Assembly (NCBI GenBank): GCA_017463375.1
Contig: JAFTPG010000017.1
Location: 1-51,933 of the forward strand
Source: Ruminococcus sp.
GTDB taxonomy: Bacteria > Bacillota > Clostridia > Oscillospirales > Ruminococcaceae
Direction of reading: 5' to 3'
Length of the DNA stretch: 51,933 bases
Numbering within the stretch: the stretch's first letter is position 1; the number at the start of each line of letters is the position of its first letter. The position numbers and the translations under genes are program-made. The notes beneath the pieces are model-generated. The model was given only the letters and a program-made list of their open reading frames with translations, searched no databases and had not been told where the DNA came from. Shown in pieces: positions 42,102-49,779 of this stretch.

Positions 42102-42179
42102 ATGAAAATTCACTTTGAAAAGCTTGTAAGAGCAAATTACCGCTTCGGACGAATGTGCCTATGCTGCTTTTTTGAATAA
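42102..42179 (+). CDS. Conserved leader peptide (25 aa) ahead of metY/cysK
   Basis: Short frame with AGGTG 9 nt before its ATG and a TAA stop 38 nt before metY. It encodes MKIHFEKLVRANYRFGR followed by MCLCCFFE. The core FE-x-LVRANYRFGR equals that of the leader at 40529-40627, with synonymous codon changes (CTT/CTC, AAT/AAC, CGC/AGA). Three of the last eight residues are Cys, so ribosome movement here would depend on charged tRNA-Cys. I see no terminator between this frame and metY, so classical attenuation is not evident; translational coupling or a peptide function are alternatives. Confidence 0.72.
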   Translation: MKIHFEKLVRANYRFGRMCLCCFFE

Positions 42180-42217
42180 CATCACCTTACATTTAAATAA
42201 GAAAGGAATAAAATATC

Positions 42218-43501
42218 ATGGCTAACTATAAATTTGAAACACTCCAGCTTCATGTCGGACAGGAGACCCCCGACCCTGCAACAGATTCCCGTGCAGTACC
42301 GATCTATCAGACAACATCCTATGTGTTCCGCAACTGCGAGCATGCAGCAGCTCGTTTCGGTCTTGCTGACGCAGGAAATATCTACGGACGTCTCACAAAC
42401 TCCACTCAGGATGTTTTCGAGAAGCGTATAGCTGCTCTTGAGGGCGGCGTGGCAGCACTTGCTCTTGCTTCGGGAGCAGCTGCAATTACCTATACCATTC
42501 AGGCTCTCGCTCAGAACGGAGGACATATCGTTTCACAGAAGTCCATCTACGGCGGAAGCTATAATCTTCTTGCTCATACTCTCCCGAACTTCGGAATTAC
42601 AGCAACCTTCGTTAACATTCATGATTTAGCTGAGGTCGAAGCTGCGATCCAGCCTAATACAAGAGCAATCTACATCGAAACTCTCGGCAACCCCAACAGC
42701 GACATCCCTGATATTGACGCTCTTGCCGAGCTTGCTCACAAGCATGGACTTCCTCTCGTAGTGGATAATACATTTGGTACTCCCTACCTTATCCGTCCTA
42801 TTGAGCACGGTGCAGATATCGTTGTTCACTCTGCAACAAAGTTCATCGGCGGTCACGGAACTACTCTCGGCGGAATCATCGTGGACTCCGGCAAATTCGA
42901 CTGGGCTGCTTCAGGCAATTATCCTGCAATTGCTTCTCCGAATCCGAGCTACCACGGAGTTTCATTCACTCAGGCGGCAGGTCCTGCGGCATTTGTAACC
43001 TACATCAGAGCAATTCTTCTCCGTGACACGGGAGCAACTATTTCACCGTTCAATGCGTTCCTGCTTTTACAGGGTGTAGAGACTCTCTCGCTCCGTCTTG
43101 ACAGACATGCAGAAAATACAAAGAAGGTCGTTGAATTCCTGAGCAAGCATCCTCAGGTAGAGAGTGTAAATCATCCCTCTCTCCCCGACCATCCCGACCA
43201 TGCACTGTATGAGAAGTACTTCCCCAACGGCGGCGGCTCTATCTTCACATTTCAGATCAAGGGCGGCGTTGCTGAGGCTCATAAGTTCATCGACAGCTTA
43301 CAGATCTTCTCGCTTCTTGCCAATGTTGCGGACGCAAAGAGCCTTGTGATCCACCCTGCAACTACAACTCACAGCCAGCTCACAGCAGAAGAGCTTGCCG
43401 AGCAGGACATCAAGCCGAATACGATCCGTCTCTCAATCGGTACAGAGCATATCGACGACATCATTGCTGATTTACAGCAGGGCTTTGACGCCGTTCTTTA
43501 A
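42218..43501 (+). CDS. metY: O-acetylhomoserine sulfhydrylase
   Basis: Canonical MetY of 427 aa, making homocysteine from O-acetylhomoserine and sulfide. YKFETLQLHVGQETPDPATDSRAVPIYQTTSYVF is the family opening; PLP-binding features include ALASGAAAITYT, DNTFGTPYLIRP and the Schiff-base Lys in VVHSATKFIGGHGTTLGG. AAAGGA lies 10 nt before the ATG. The length and motifs match free-sulfide enzymes, in contrast to the shorter paralogue in the sulfate operon. Co-transcribed with cysK. Confidence 0.95.
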   Translation: MANYKFETLQLHVGQETPDPATDSRAVPIYQTTSYVFRNCEHAAARFGLADAGNIYGRLTNSTQDVFEKRIAALEGGVAALALASGAAAITYTIQALAQNGGHIVSQKSIYGGSYNLLAHTLPNFGITATFVNIHDLAEVEAAIQPNTRAIYIETLGNPNSDIPDIDALAELAHKHGLPLVVDNTFGTPYLIRPIEHGADIVVHSATKFIGGHGTTLGGIIVDSGKFDWAASGNYPAIASPNPSYHGVSFTQAAGPAAFVTYIRAILLRDTGATISPFNAFLLLQGVETLSLRLDRHAENTKKVVEFLSKHPQVESVNHPSLPDHPDHALYEKYFPNGGGSIFTFQIKGGVAEAHKFIDSLQIFSLLANVADAKSLVIHPATTTHSQLTAEELAEQDIKPNTIRLSIGTEHIDDIIADLQQGFDAVL

Positions 43502-43513
43502 GGAGGAATTTTT

Positions 43514-44446
43514 ATGTCAAATATTTACACATCAGCCGACCAGCTCATCGGAAAAACTCCGATTCTTGAGCTTACCCGCATTGAAAAAGCTCTCGGACTG
43601 AAAGCAAAGCTTCTTGCGAAGCTGGAATACTTCAACCCGGCAGGTTCCGTCAAGGACAGAATCGCAAAGGCTATGATAGACGACGCAGAAGCAAACGGAA
43701 CTCTCAAGCCTGATTCCGTGATCATTGAGCCTACCTCAGGCAATACAGGAATCGGTCTTGCAGCCGTTGCAGCGGCAAGAGGCTACAGAATTATTATTGT
43801 AATGCCCGAAACTATGTCCATCGAGCGCAGACAGCTCATGAAGGCATACGGCGCAGAGCTTGTTCTCACTGAGGGAGCAAAGGGCATGAAGGGTGCAATC
43901 GCAAAGGCTGAGGAGCTTGCCAAGGAGATCCCCGGAGGCTTTATCCCCTCGCAGTTCACAAATCCCTCCAACCCTAAGGCGCACGTTGATACTACAGGTC
44001 CTGAGATCTGGGAGGATACCGACGGCAAGGCTGATATTTTCGTTGCCGGAGTTGGTACGGGCGGTACTATTACTGGCGTCGGCGAATATCTCAAGTCCAA
44101 AAACCCTAACGTAAAAATCGTAGCAGTAGAACCGGAATCCTCTGCGGTATTGTCCACAGGCGTGGCAGGTCCTCATAAGATCCAGGGCATCGGCGCAGGC
44201 TTCGTTCCCGAGGTTCTGAACACTGAAATTTATGATGAGATCATTCCTGTTTCCAACGAAAACGCTTTTGAAACAGGCAGACTCATCGGCAGAAGCGAGG
44301 GCGTGCTTGTGGGAATCTCCTCAGGCGCAGCAGCATGGGCGGCAATCGAGCTTGCAAAGCGTCCCGAAAATGAGGGAAAGAATATCGTTGTTCTTCTCCC
44401 CGATACAGGCGACAGATATCTTTCTACTCCGCTGTTTGCTGAATGA
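43514..44446 (+). CDS. cysK: Cysteine synthase (O-acetylserine sulfhydrylase)
   Basis: PLP enzyme of 310 aa. [41 protein letters not shown] carries the Schiff-base Lys; [19 protein letters not shown] and [16 protein letters not shown] are the substrate and phosphate loops. AAGGAGG precedes the start, 12 nt after metY. In Firmicutes CysK also acts as sensor partner of the Rrf2 protein CymR, relevant because two Rrf2 regulators lie nearby. Confidence 0.96.
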   Translation: MSNIYTSADQLIGKTPILELTRIEKALGLKAKLLAKLEYFNPAGSVKDRIAKAMIDDAEANGTLKPDSVIIEPTSGNTGIGLAAVAAARGYRIIIVMPETMSIERRQLMKAYGAELVLTEGAKGMKGAIAKAEELAKEIPGGFIPSQFTNPSNPKAHVDTTGPEIWEDTDGKADIFVAGVGTGGTITGVGEYLKSKNPNVKIVAVEPESSAVLSTGVAGPHKIQGIGAGFVPEVLNTEIYDEIIPVSNENAFETGRLIGRSEGVLVGISSGAAAWAAIELAKRPENEGKNIVVLLPDTGDRYLSTPLFAE

Positions 44447-44453
44447 TCAGCAG

Positions 44454-44485
44454 CACCGCCGTCTCAAAAAGGCGGCGGTGTTTTT
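44454..44485 (+). terminator. Intrinsic terminator after cysK
   Basis: CACCGCCG and CGGCGGTG form a GC-rich stem over an 11-nt loop, followed by TTTTT, 7 nt after the stop codon. Confidence 0.92.
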
Positions 44486-44511
44486 GCAATCAATAGAACC
44501 CGGTTTGAGTA

Positions 44512-44541
44512 TTGATTTTCATACCAACATTGTGGTATAAT
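44512..44541 (+). promoter_or_regulatory. Promoter of the second Rrf2 gene with a dyad
   Basis: TTGATT, 18-nt spacer, TATAAT. The spacer and -10 box contain the dyad ATACC-N8-GGTAT (44521-44538), and TAGGT directly follows the -10 box, suggesting autoregulation. The leader before the ATG would be only about a dozen bases. Confidence 0.7.
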
Positions 44542-44559
44542 AGGTAAGAGGTGATTGAT

Positions 44560-44988
44560 ATGCTTATTTCAACAAAAGGAAGATATGCGCTTCGCGTCCT
44601 GATCGACCTTGCCGAGCACAACGACGGCAAATACATCCCCATGAAGGACGTTGCCAATCGTCAGGAGCTTTCCCTGAAATATCTTGAGCGCATTCTGCCT
44701 GTTCTTACCAAAAACAAGCTTATTATAGGAGTCCATGGCAAGGGCGGAGGCTATCGTCTCAACCGTGCTCCGGATGAATATAAGGTGGGCGAAATACTTC
44801 GCCTGACCGAGGGTAATCTTGCGCCTGTTTCCTGTCTTGAATGTGACGCCGAGCCATGCGAGCGCGTTGCTGAGTGCAGGACGCTTGAAATGTGGAAAGG
44901 CTTTTTTAAGATTACGAATGAATATTTCGACAACATTACGATTGCAGATCTCATGAGAACAGAATCGTCGCATGATTATGTAATCTAA
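44560..44988 (+). CDS. Rrf2-family regulator with intact cysteine triad (IscR-like)
   Basis: Regulator of 142 aa, nearly identical to the one at 26618 in the DNA-binding half (STKGRYALRVLIDLAEHNDGKYIPMKDVANRQELSLKYLERIL). It keeps Cys92, Cys100 and Cys106 with C-x7-C-x5-C spacing, plus Cys95, so it can probably bind an Fe-S cluster. The start at 44560 has GAGGTG 6 nt upstream; a GTG nine bases earlier overlaps that box. It precedes a metal-chelate ABC transporter, which would fit iron or Fe-S sensing. Confidence 0.92.
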   Translation: MLISTKGRYALRVLIDLAEHNDGKYIPMKDVANRQELSLKYLERILPVLTKNKLIIGVHGKGGGYRLNRAPDEYKVGEILRLTEGNLAPVSCLECDAEPCERVAECRTLEMWKGFFKITNEYFDNITIADLMRTESSHDYVI

Positions 44989-44994
44989 AAAATC

Positions 44995-45024
44995 AGGGTG
45001 TGCTGCACTAAGCCGAACACACCC
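44995..45024. repeat. 30-bp fragment of the palindromic element, hairpin-forming
   Basis: AGGGTGTGCTGCACTAAGCC and the following bases match the left end of the element at 49615 with only a few changes, then stop. GGGTGTG and CACACCC at its ends form a hairpin. No T tract follows, so terminator activity is doubtful. Confidence 0.6.
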
Positions 45025-45040
45025 AAAAGGATTGAGCAGA

Positions 45041-45961
45041 TTGAAGAAAAAATTATTGCTTTTTCTGACGCCTCTGGTATTGCTGTTGTCCGGCTGTGAA
45101 GCCGGCGCTGAGGAAAAAGAGATATTATACTCCTTTACGGATTCTCTTGGACGAGAGGTAGAGGTCAGTTCTTACGATAGGACAGTTGTTCTCTCGGGAA
45201 GTCTTGCCGAAATATGGCAGCTTGCCGGAGGCGAGCTTTACGGCGTGACCGACGACGCCTATGACGGACGAAATCTTGAGCTGTCAGATGATGTGAACAA
45301 TTACGGCGGTGTACAGAATCCGTCGGTGGAAAGTATAATTGCCGACGGCGCAGATTTTGTAATACTGTCAGGAACGATCGCCAATCAGTCAAAGCTGAAA
45401 GATACCTTTGATTCGGCTGGAATTACAGCAGCTTATTTTGACGTTGAGAATTTTGAAGAATATCTCTCCGTATTGAAAATATGTACCAATATAACAGGAC
45501 GTGATGATCTATACATAGAAAACGGTGAGAATATCCGTACAGAGGTTGAAGCGGCAATACAGAGCGCACAGGGACATGCTTCACCTGATATCCTGCTTCT
45601 GAGGGCAATTTCTACAGGCATGAGAGCAAAAGACAGCAGCAGCATGACAGGTCAGATGCTTGCGGATCTTGGCTGCGTCAATATAGCGGACAGTGAAACT
45701 TCGCTTCTTGAGGAGCTGAGTCTCGAAGCAATTGTGCGTGCCGACCCTGACTTCATTTTTATTACAACTATAGGCGACAGCGAGGCAGGTCTTGCACAGT
45801 ACGAAGCTGAGCTGGTGTCCAATCCGGCGTGGCAGGAGCTGACTGCTGTAAAGATAGGCAATGTATACATCCTGCCCAAGGATCTGTACCATTATAAGCC
45901 GAATGTCCGCTGGGCAGAAGCATACGAAAATCTTGCGGAAATACTCTATGAAAATGAATAG
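45041..45961 (+). CDS. Metal-chelate ABC transporter substrate-binding lipoprotein (FecB/BtuF family)
   Basis: Lipoprotein of about 306 aa. A TTG start (AAGGA 9 nt upstream) gives MKKKLLLFLTPLVLLLSGC with a clear lipobox. The mature protein has FTDSLGREVEVSSYDRTVVLSGSLAEIWQLAGG, VGGVQNPSVESIIADGADFVILSG-type lobes and NPAWQELTAVKIGNVYILP near the end, as in siderophore, heme or corrinoid binding proteins. The ligand is not evident. It is followed directly by the permease gene. Confidence 0.9.
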   Translation: MKKKLLLFLTPLVLLLSGCEAGAEEKEILYSFTDSLGREVEVSSYDRTVVLSGSLAEIWQLAGGELYGVTDDAYDGRNLELSDDVNNYGGVQNPSVESIIADGADFVILSGTIANQSKLKDTFDSAGITAAYFDVENFEEYLSVLKICTNITGRDDLYIENGENIRTEVEAAIQSAQGHASPDILLLRAISTGMRAKDSSSMTGQMLADLGCVNIADSETSLLEELSLEAIVRADPDFIFITTIGDSEAGLAQYEAELVSNPAWQELTAVKIGNVYILPKDLYHYKPNVRWAEAYENLAEILYENE

Positions 45962-46952
45962 AGCGCTGTCACTTCCCCGTTTGTCGGTATGCTTTGCAGT
46001 TCTGATCGTTTCCGTGGCTGTAGGAATCTGTGCAGGAGCAGTCTGGGTCTCCCCTGCCGAATTGCTTTCCGATGCGCTCACAGACGGACTTTCTCAGAAC
46101 GAACGTGTGATCATTTATATAAGACTGCCGAGAATCTCAGCATCAATTCTGGCTGGAGCTGCACTTGCCGTCTCGGGAGCAATAATACAGGCTGTTCTGG
46201 GGAATCCTCTTGCAGCGCCTAACATAATCGGAGTAAATGCAGGCGCAGGCTTTTTTACTGTTCTTTGCATTTCACTTTTTCCTGCGGCTGTCAGTTTATT
46301 GCCGGCAGCTGCATTTTTCGGAGCTCTTACGGCAGTTTTGCTGGTGTTTGGCATAGCCAGAAAGACAGGCGCTTCCCGTATGACGATCATTCTTACCGGA
46401 GTCGGCGTGTCAAGCCTGATGAATGCTGCAGCGGATACGGTTACAACGCTATTCCCCGATTCCTTGATCGGCATGGCTGCTTTCAAGGCAGGCGGAGTTT
46501 CAGGCGTTACGTTTGATTCGCTGTTTCCCGCATGTATATTCATCGCCGTTGGAATTGCGGCAGCACTCCTGCTCAGCCACGACCTCGACATACTTTCACT
46601 TGGCGATAATACCGCACGCAGTCTCGGTATGAACGTCGGAGCAGTTCGGTTTGCTCTGCTTGCAGCAGCAGCAATGCTCTCTGGAGCAGCTGTGAGCTTT
46701 GCCGGATTAGTCGGATTCGTAGGACTCGTTGTACCGCATATTGCACGAAAAATTGCAAGAAGCTCGGAAAATACAGCCGTTCTGCCTGTCTGTGCAATAA
46801 TCGGAGGAGCCTTTCTGACTCTTTGTGATACATTGGCGAGAACGCTGTTTTCACCCTATGAGCTTCCGCTTGGTATAGTTGTCTCATATATCGGAGTTCC
46901 GTTCTTTATATGGCTGCTGATAAAAAAGAAGGGAGGCAGGCGCAGTGCTTGA
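45948..46952 (+). CDS. FecCD-family ABC transporter permease
   Basis: Membrane protein of about 334 aa with many helices. RLPRISASILAGAALAVSGAIIQAVLGNPLAAPNIIGVNAGAGFF is the family signature, and VSFAGLVGFVGLVVPHIARKI contains the conserved PH motif that contacts the ATPase. Only one permease gene, so the channel is a homodimer. The start (45948) overlaps the end of the binding-protein gene; the ATG two codons on is an alternative. Confidence 0.92.
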   Translation: MKMNRALSLPRLSVCFAVLIVSVAVGICAGAVWVSPAELLSDALTDGLSQNERVIIYIRLPRISASILAGAALAVSGAIIQAVLGNPLAAPNIIGVNAGAGFFTVLCISLFPAAVSLLPAAAFFGALTAVLLVFGIARKTGASRMTIILTGVGVSSLMNAAADTVTTLFPDSLIGMAAFKAGGVSGVTFDSLFPACIFIAVGIAAALLLSHDLDILSLGDNTARSLGMNVGAVRFALLAAAAMLSGAAVSFAGLVGFVGLVVPHIARKIARSSENTAVLPVCAIIGGAFLTLCDTLARTLFSPYELPLGIVVSYIGVPFFIWLLIKKKGGRRSA

Positions 46953-47706
46953 GCTAAAAAACGTCAGCGGAGGATACGGAAAGCGTACAATAGTTTCCGG
47001 CGTAAGTGCAGAGCTGGCGGGAGGAGAGATCACCTCGATAATCGGAGCAAACGGCTGCGGAAAAAGTACGCTTCTTATGATGTGTGCAGGGCTTTTATCC
47101 GTATCGTCGGGAGCAGTTCTGCTCGGCGGCGAGGACATCTCTGCTCTTCCGAGAAATGCATTGGCAAAGCGGATCTCCTATCTCGGACAGATAAAAAATG
47201 CAGGAAGCATCTCAGTTCGCTCGCTGGTGTCACACGGAAGATTCCCGTATCTTGGTTATCCGAGAAGATATTCTCCCGAAGATCAGGACAAAATCAGCGA
47301 AGCAATGCAGCTTGCCGGCGTTGAGGATATCTCAGACAGAATGGTCAGCGAGCTTTCAGGCGGTCAGCAGCAGCGTGCGTACATTGCAATGATGCTCGCA
47401 CAGGACACCGACGTTGTTCTTCTCGACGAACCGCTGACCTATCTCGACATTATTCATCAGCTCGGACTTATGGAGCTTGCGGTTAAATTAAAATCCATGG
47501 GGAAAGCAATAATAATGGTCATGCACGATCTGAATCTTGCCCTTACATATTCCGACAGGATAGCCGTTATGAAAGACGGCAGACTCATCGGATTTGATAC
47601 TCCCGAGAATATCGCTGCCGGAGAGACTCTTCAATCAGCTCTCGGCGTGAAAGCGGCTTACTGCGCCGATGCAGGACAGTATTTTTTTAGTATGAATACA
47701 GATTAA
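46945..47706 (+). CDS. FecE-family ABC transporter ATP-binding protein
   Basis: ATPase of 253 aa starting at a GTG with GGGAGG 8 nt upstream and overlapping the permease by 8 nt. Walker A IIGANGCGKSTLL, signature VSELSGGQQQRAYIAMMLAQ, Walker B VVLLDEPLTYLDI, and MVMHDLNLALTYSDRIAVM with the switch His. Powers import of iron or another metal chelate. Confidence 0.93.
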   Translation: MLELKNVSGGYGKRTIVSGVSAELAGGEITSIIGANGCGKSTLLMMCAGLLSVSSGAVLLGGEDISALPRNALAKRISYLGQIKNAGSISVRSLVSHGRFPYLGYPRRYSPEDQDKISEAMQLAGVEDISDRMVSELSGGQQQRAYIAMMLAQDTDVVLLDEPLTYLDIIHQLGLMELAVKLKSMGKAIIMVMHDLNLALTYSDRIAVMKDGRLIGFDTPENIAAGETLQSALGVKAAYCADAGQYFFSMNTD

Positions 47707-47721
47707 ACATAAAAAACAAAA

Positions 47722-47796
47722 CGGGCGCCCGATGAGCGCCCCTACAAATCGGCTTGAATACGTTGTTTTATTTTAGGGACGACTTTCGGTCGCCCA
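47722..47796. repeat. GTAGGGGCG-type dispersed repeat
   Basis: The reverse strand reads GTAGGGGCGCTCATCGGGCG and is followed by TAGGGACGACTTTCGGTCGCCC on the forward strand. Similar GTAGGGGCGACC...CGGTCG text occurs at 49541-49565. These are short hairpin-forming intergenic repeats with no coding potential. Confidence 0.65.
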
Positions 47797-47821
47797 CTGA
47801 TTTTAAAGTTTATCAACAATC

Positions 47822-47855
47822 TAAAGCGTCAGAAAACTTCTGACGCTTTATTTTT
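47822..47855 (+). terminator. Intrinsic terminator downstream of the metal-chelate transporter
   Basis: TAAAGCGTCAGAA and TTCTGACGCTTTA make a perfect 13-bp stem with a 3-nt loop, followed by TTTTT. Confidence 0.9.
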
Positions 47856-47925
47856 ATATACATTTCCGGAGCTAAGCTGTCTATAACGTCTGCGCTTGAG
47901 CCTGCCATAAGCTGCATTTACATAG

Positions 47926-48711
47926 TTATTTTTTCTTCAGCTCCGCAATAGCTGCATAATGCCTAATATCAAACTCCTCAGGCGCTGTTTCATTCAGGAG
48001 CTTCAGATGCTCCTGCTCCCATGCAGCAATTTCGTCCTCACGAAGAGAAGCTCCTATACCACGGCAAGCCTTCATTCTGCCGTTCCAGCTTTCACGGGTA
48101 AAACGTACATTCAGTGGGTATTCCTCGTGATATATAAGTTCAAATTTCTCCTGATAACAATCAGGAATCCAGATCGGGTGAACTGTTTCGCCGGCACCGC
48201 TCCAGTCAGGACTGTATTTCAGAACCAGCCTCTCACTTGCACCTGCAATTTCATCCTCAAAGGGCAGCCATGCCATATAGAGCACAAGAATCCTGCCCTC
48301 ATCCCTGAGCATGCGGTGAAGCTCAGGCATTATTTTTTCGTGGTCAAAATACCAGAAGCACTGACAAGCTGTAATCACATCAAATGACTTATCTGGAAAG
48401 CTGATCTCCTCTGCCGACAATGAAAAATAGTCGATATTCATGCCCTGAGAGAGAAGCTTTGCCTGTGCGATCTGATTTTCCGAGATATCAGTTCCCGTCC
48501 ATTCTGCACCATAACGGTACATATTTCTCGGCAGAACTCCAGTACCTGTACCCATATCAAGCACTCTCTGACCGTTGATGCAGAGCCCTCGCTCCACGAT
48601 TTTATCATAAAACTCCTGCGGATAAATATCCCGGAATTTAGCATAATCCGCAGAAGTCCTGCCCCAGTCAAATGCCTTTCCGCCGTCTATACTTTTATTT
48701 GTAATTGTCAT
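47926..48711 (-). CDS. Class I SAM-dependent methyltransferase
   Basis: Methyltransferase of 261 aa with the UbiE/type-11 fold. Motif I is VLDMGTGTGVLPRNMYRYGAEWTGTDIS, motif II FPDKSFDVITACQCFWYFDHEKIMPELHRMLRDEGRILVLYMAW. The acceptor is not deducible. AAGGAG lies 7 nt before the ATG. Monocistronic and convergent with the transporter operon. Confidence 0.9.
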   Translation of the reverse strand: MTITNKSIDGGKAFDWGRTSADYAKFRDIYPQEFYDKIVERGLCINGQRVLDMGTGTGVLPRNMYRYGAEWTGTDISENQIAQAKLLSQGMNIDYFSLSAEEISFPDKSFDVITACQCFWYFDHEKIMPELHRMLRDEGRILVLYMAWLPFEDEIAGASERLVLKYSPDWSGAGETVHPIWIPDCYQEKFELIYHEEYPLNVRFTRESWNGRMKACRGIGASLREDEIAAWEQEHLKLLNETAPEEFDIRHYAAIAELKKK

Positions 48712-48820
48712 AGAAGGGCTCCTTTCCCATCAAACAGCTGCGAAGCATGACTCGCCTCGCAATAATAATTTCCTGTACATTGCTTTCGCAGAGAGCAGCA
48801 AAGACGAGGTTAGTTCAAAA

Positions 48821-49405
48821 CTATGAATTAATCTTCCATATTCCTTTCATATTGACAAGTAATTCTTCAATAGAATCTGCCAACTTAACAGACCTTTTGT
48901 CCATAACGTCAACAGCAGTTACCTCACCAGTATCGTTGTTTACCTGAACGACATAACTATCGTTGCCGCCTATCGAACAAAAAGTTCCAATAAGAAAATA
49001 TTTATGATCATGCAAATAGTGTGTTTCCTCATTGCTGAAAGAAGATTTTATACGTTTGTCAAGGTCACTATATTGTGTGAGTCCGCTTAATCTTAATTCT
49101 GCTTCGCCACTCGAAGTTTGAATTATTCCGTCCAATGGAAGAAACCAATAGGTAGACAAAAAATCTTTAATTTGTGGATGGATAGAAAATCCAAGCTCTT
49201 TTTCCACATTTTCGAAGGAAACTGCTTTTTCCTGAAGTTTTGGTTTCCATTGTGCATATCCCTTATCGTTTAAGGTTTCTAACAGGAACAATCCTGTAGG
49301 ACGGCGTTCCTCATTGCAAGGAGCCTGCGGTGGAACTCCTCTTTCCTTTAAATAGTTCTGTGTCATCTCCTCAAAAAAAGTTTCAAAGGCTTCTTTCATG
49401 CTCAT
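48821..49405 (-). CDS. Syd/SUKH-2 family protein (possible toxin immunity protein)
   Basis: Cytosolic protein of 194 aa. FETFFEEMTQNYLKERGVPP, WKPKLQEKAVSFENVEKELGFSIHPQIKDFLSTYWFLPLDG, and FLIGTFCSIGGNDSYVVQVNNDTGEVTAVDVMDKRSVKLADSIEELLVNM line up with E. coli Syd from memory of that family. SUKH members commonly neutralise polymorphic toxins, though Syd itself binds SecY. AGGAGG lies 8 nt upstream. The gene is visibly more AT-rich than its neighbours and no toxin gene is beside it, consistent with an acquired orphan immunity gene. Confidence 0.75.
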   Translation of the reverse strand: MSMKEAFETFFEEMTQNYLKERGVPPQAPCNEERRPTGLFLLETLNDKGYAQWKPKLQEKAVSFENVEKELGFSIHPQIKDFLSTYWFLPLDGIIQTSSGEAELRLSGLTQYSDLDKRIKSSFSNEETHYLHDHKYFLIGTFCSIGGNDSYVVQVNNDTGEVTAVDVMDKRSVKLADSIEELLVNMKGIWKINS

Positions 49406-49445
49406 TGCCGTATCCTCCTATATATTTCTATTTATCATTGTGTTC

Positions 49446-49474
49446 ATTATACCACATTCATCAGTAAAATTCAA
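49446..49474 (-). promoter_or_regulatory. Promoter of the Syd-like gene
   Basis: TTGAAT, 17-nt spacer, TATAAT on the minus strand, about 40 nt upstream of the start codon. Confidence 0.78.
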
Positions 49475-49540
49475 TAAAAAGAAACGCTCAGCCACGCAAA
49501 TCAATTTTCAAAAAATGATGTATCATTGCAGACAATTTAT

Positions 49541-49565
49541 GTAGGGGCGACCCTCGCGGTCGACC
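49541..49565. repeat. GTAGGGGCG-type dispersed repeat
   Basis: GTAGGGGCGACCCTCGCGGT followed by CGACC; contains a short internal hairpin (GACC/GGTC). Related to the repeat at 47722-47796. Confidence 0.65.
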
Positions 49566-49614
49566 GAAGTGATGTTAAAATTCTCCTGCGGGCAGCCCTG
49601 CATAAGAATAATAC

Positions 49615-49779
49615 TAGGGTGTGTTGACACTAAGCCAAACACACGTCTTTTTTGCAAAATTTCACACATACTGCGTTAAAAATCCTTGTAGTGCGTCAGC
49701 ACGCCTGCGGATTTTTGCCTTGTCTGTGCAAAATTTGTGCTAAAAAATCCGCTTATTCGTTTAGTGTCAGCACACCCTA
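49615..49779. repeat. Imperfect palindromic element, 165 bp, copy 2
   Basis: Terminal inverted repeats TAGGGTGTGTTGACACTAAG and the complement of TTAGTGTCAGCACACCCTA bound an interior with CATACTGCGTTAAAAATCCTTG, a GTGCGTCAGCACGC hairpin and ATTTTTGCCTTGTCTG. That interior is the reverse complement of the interior of the element at 41718-41880, at the same position and with nearly the same total length. Confidence 0.75.

Noticed and set aside
41707-42105. Plus-strand frame of about 130 codons across the palindromic element and the metY promoter
   Set aside because: It runs through an inverted-repeat element, a promoter and operators, and has no ribosome site; the frame is accidental.
42061-42217. 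SAM, T-box(Met) or cysteine attenuator structure in the metY leader
   Set aside because: I looked for a terminator with T tract or the SAM-I core in this leader and found neither; only the short peptide frame is supported.
47722-49565. CRISPR array from the recurring GTAGGGGCG words
   Set aside because: The copies are few, differ in length, are hairpin-forming and are not spaced by unique spacers of constant size.
41718-49779. Insertion sequences with transposase
   Set aside because: The repeat elements have no coding capacity and no transposase fragment is visible anywhere in the window.
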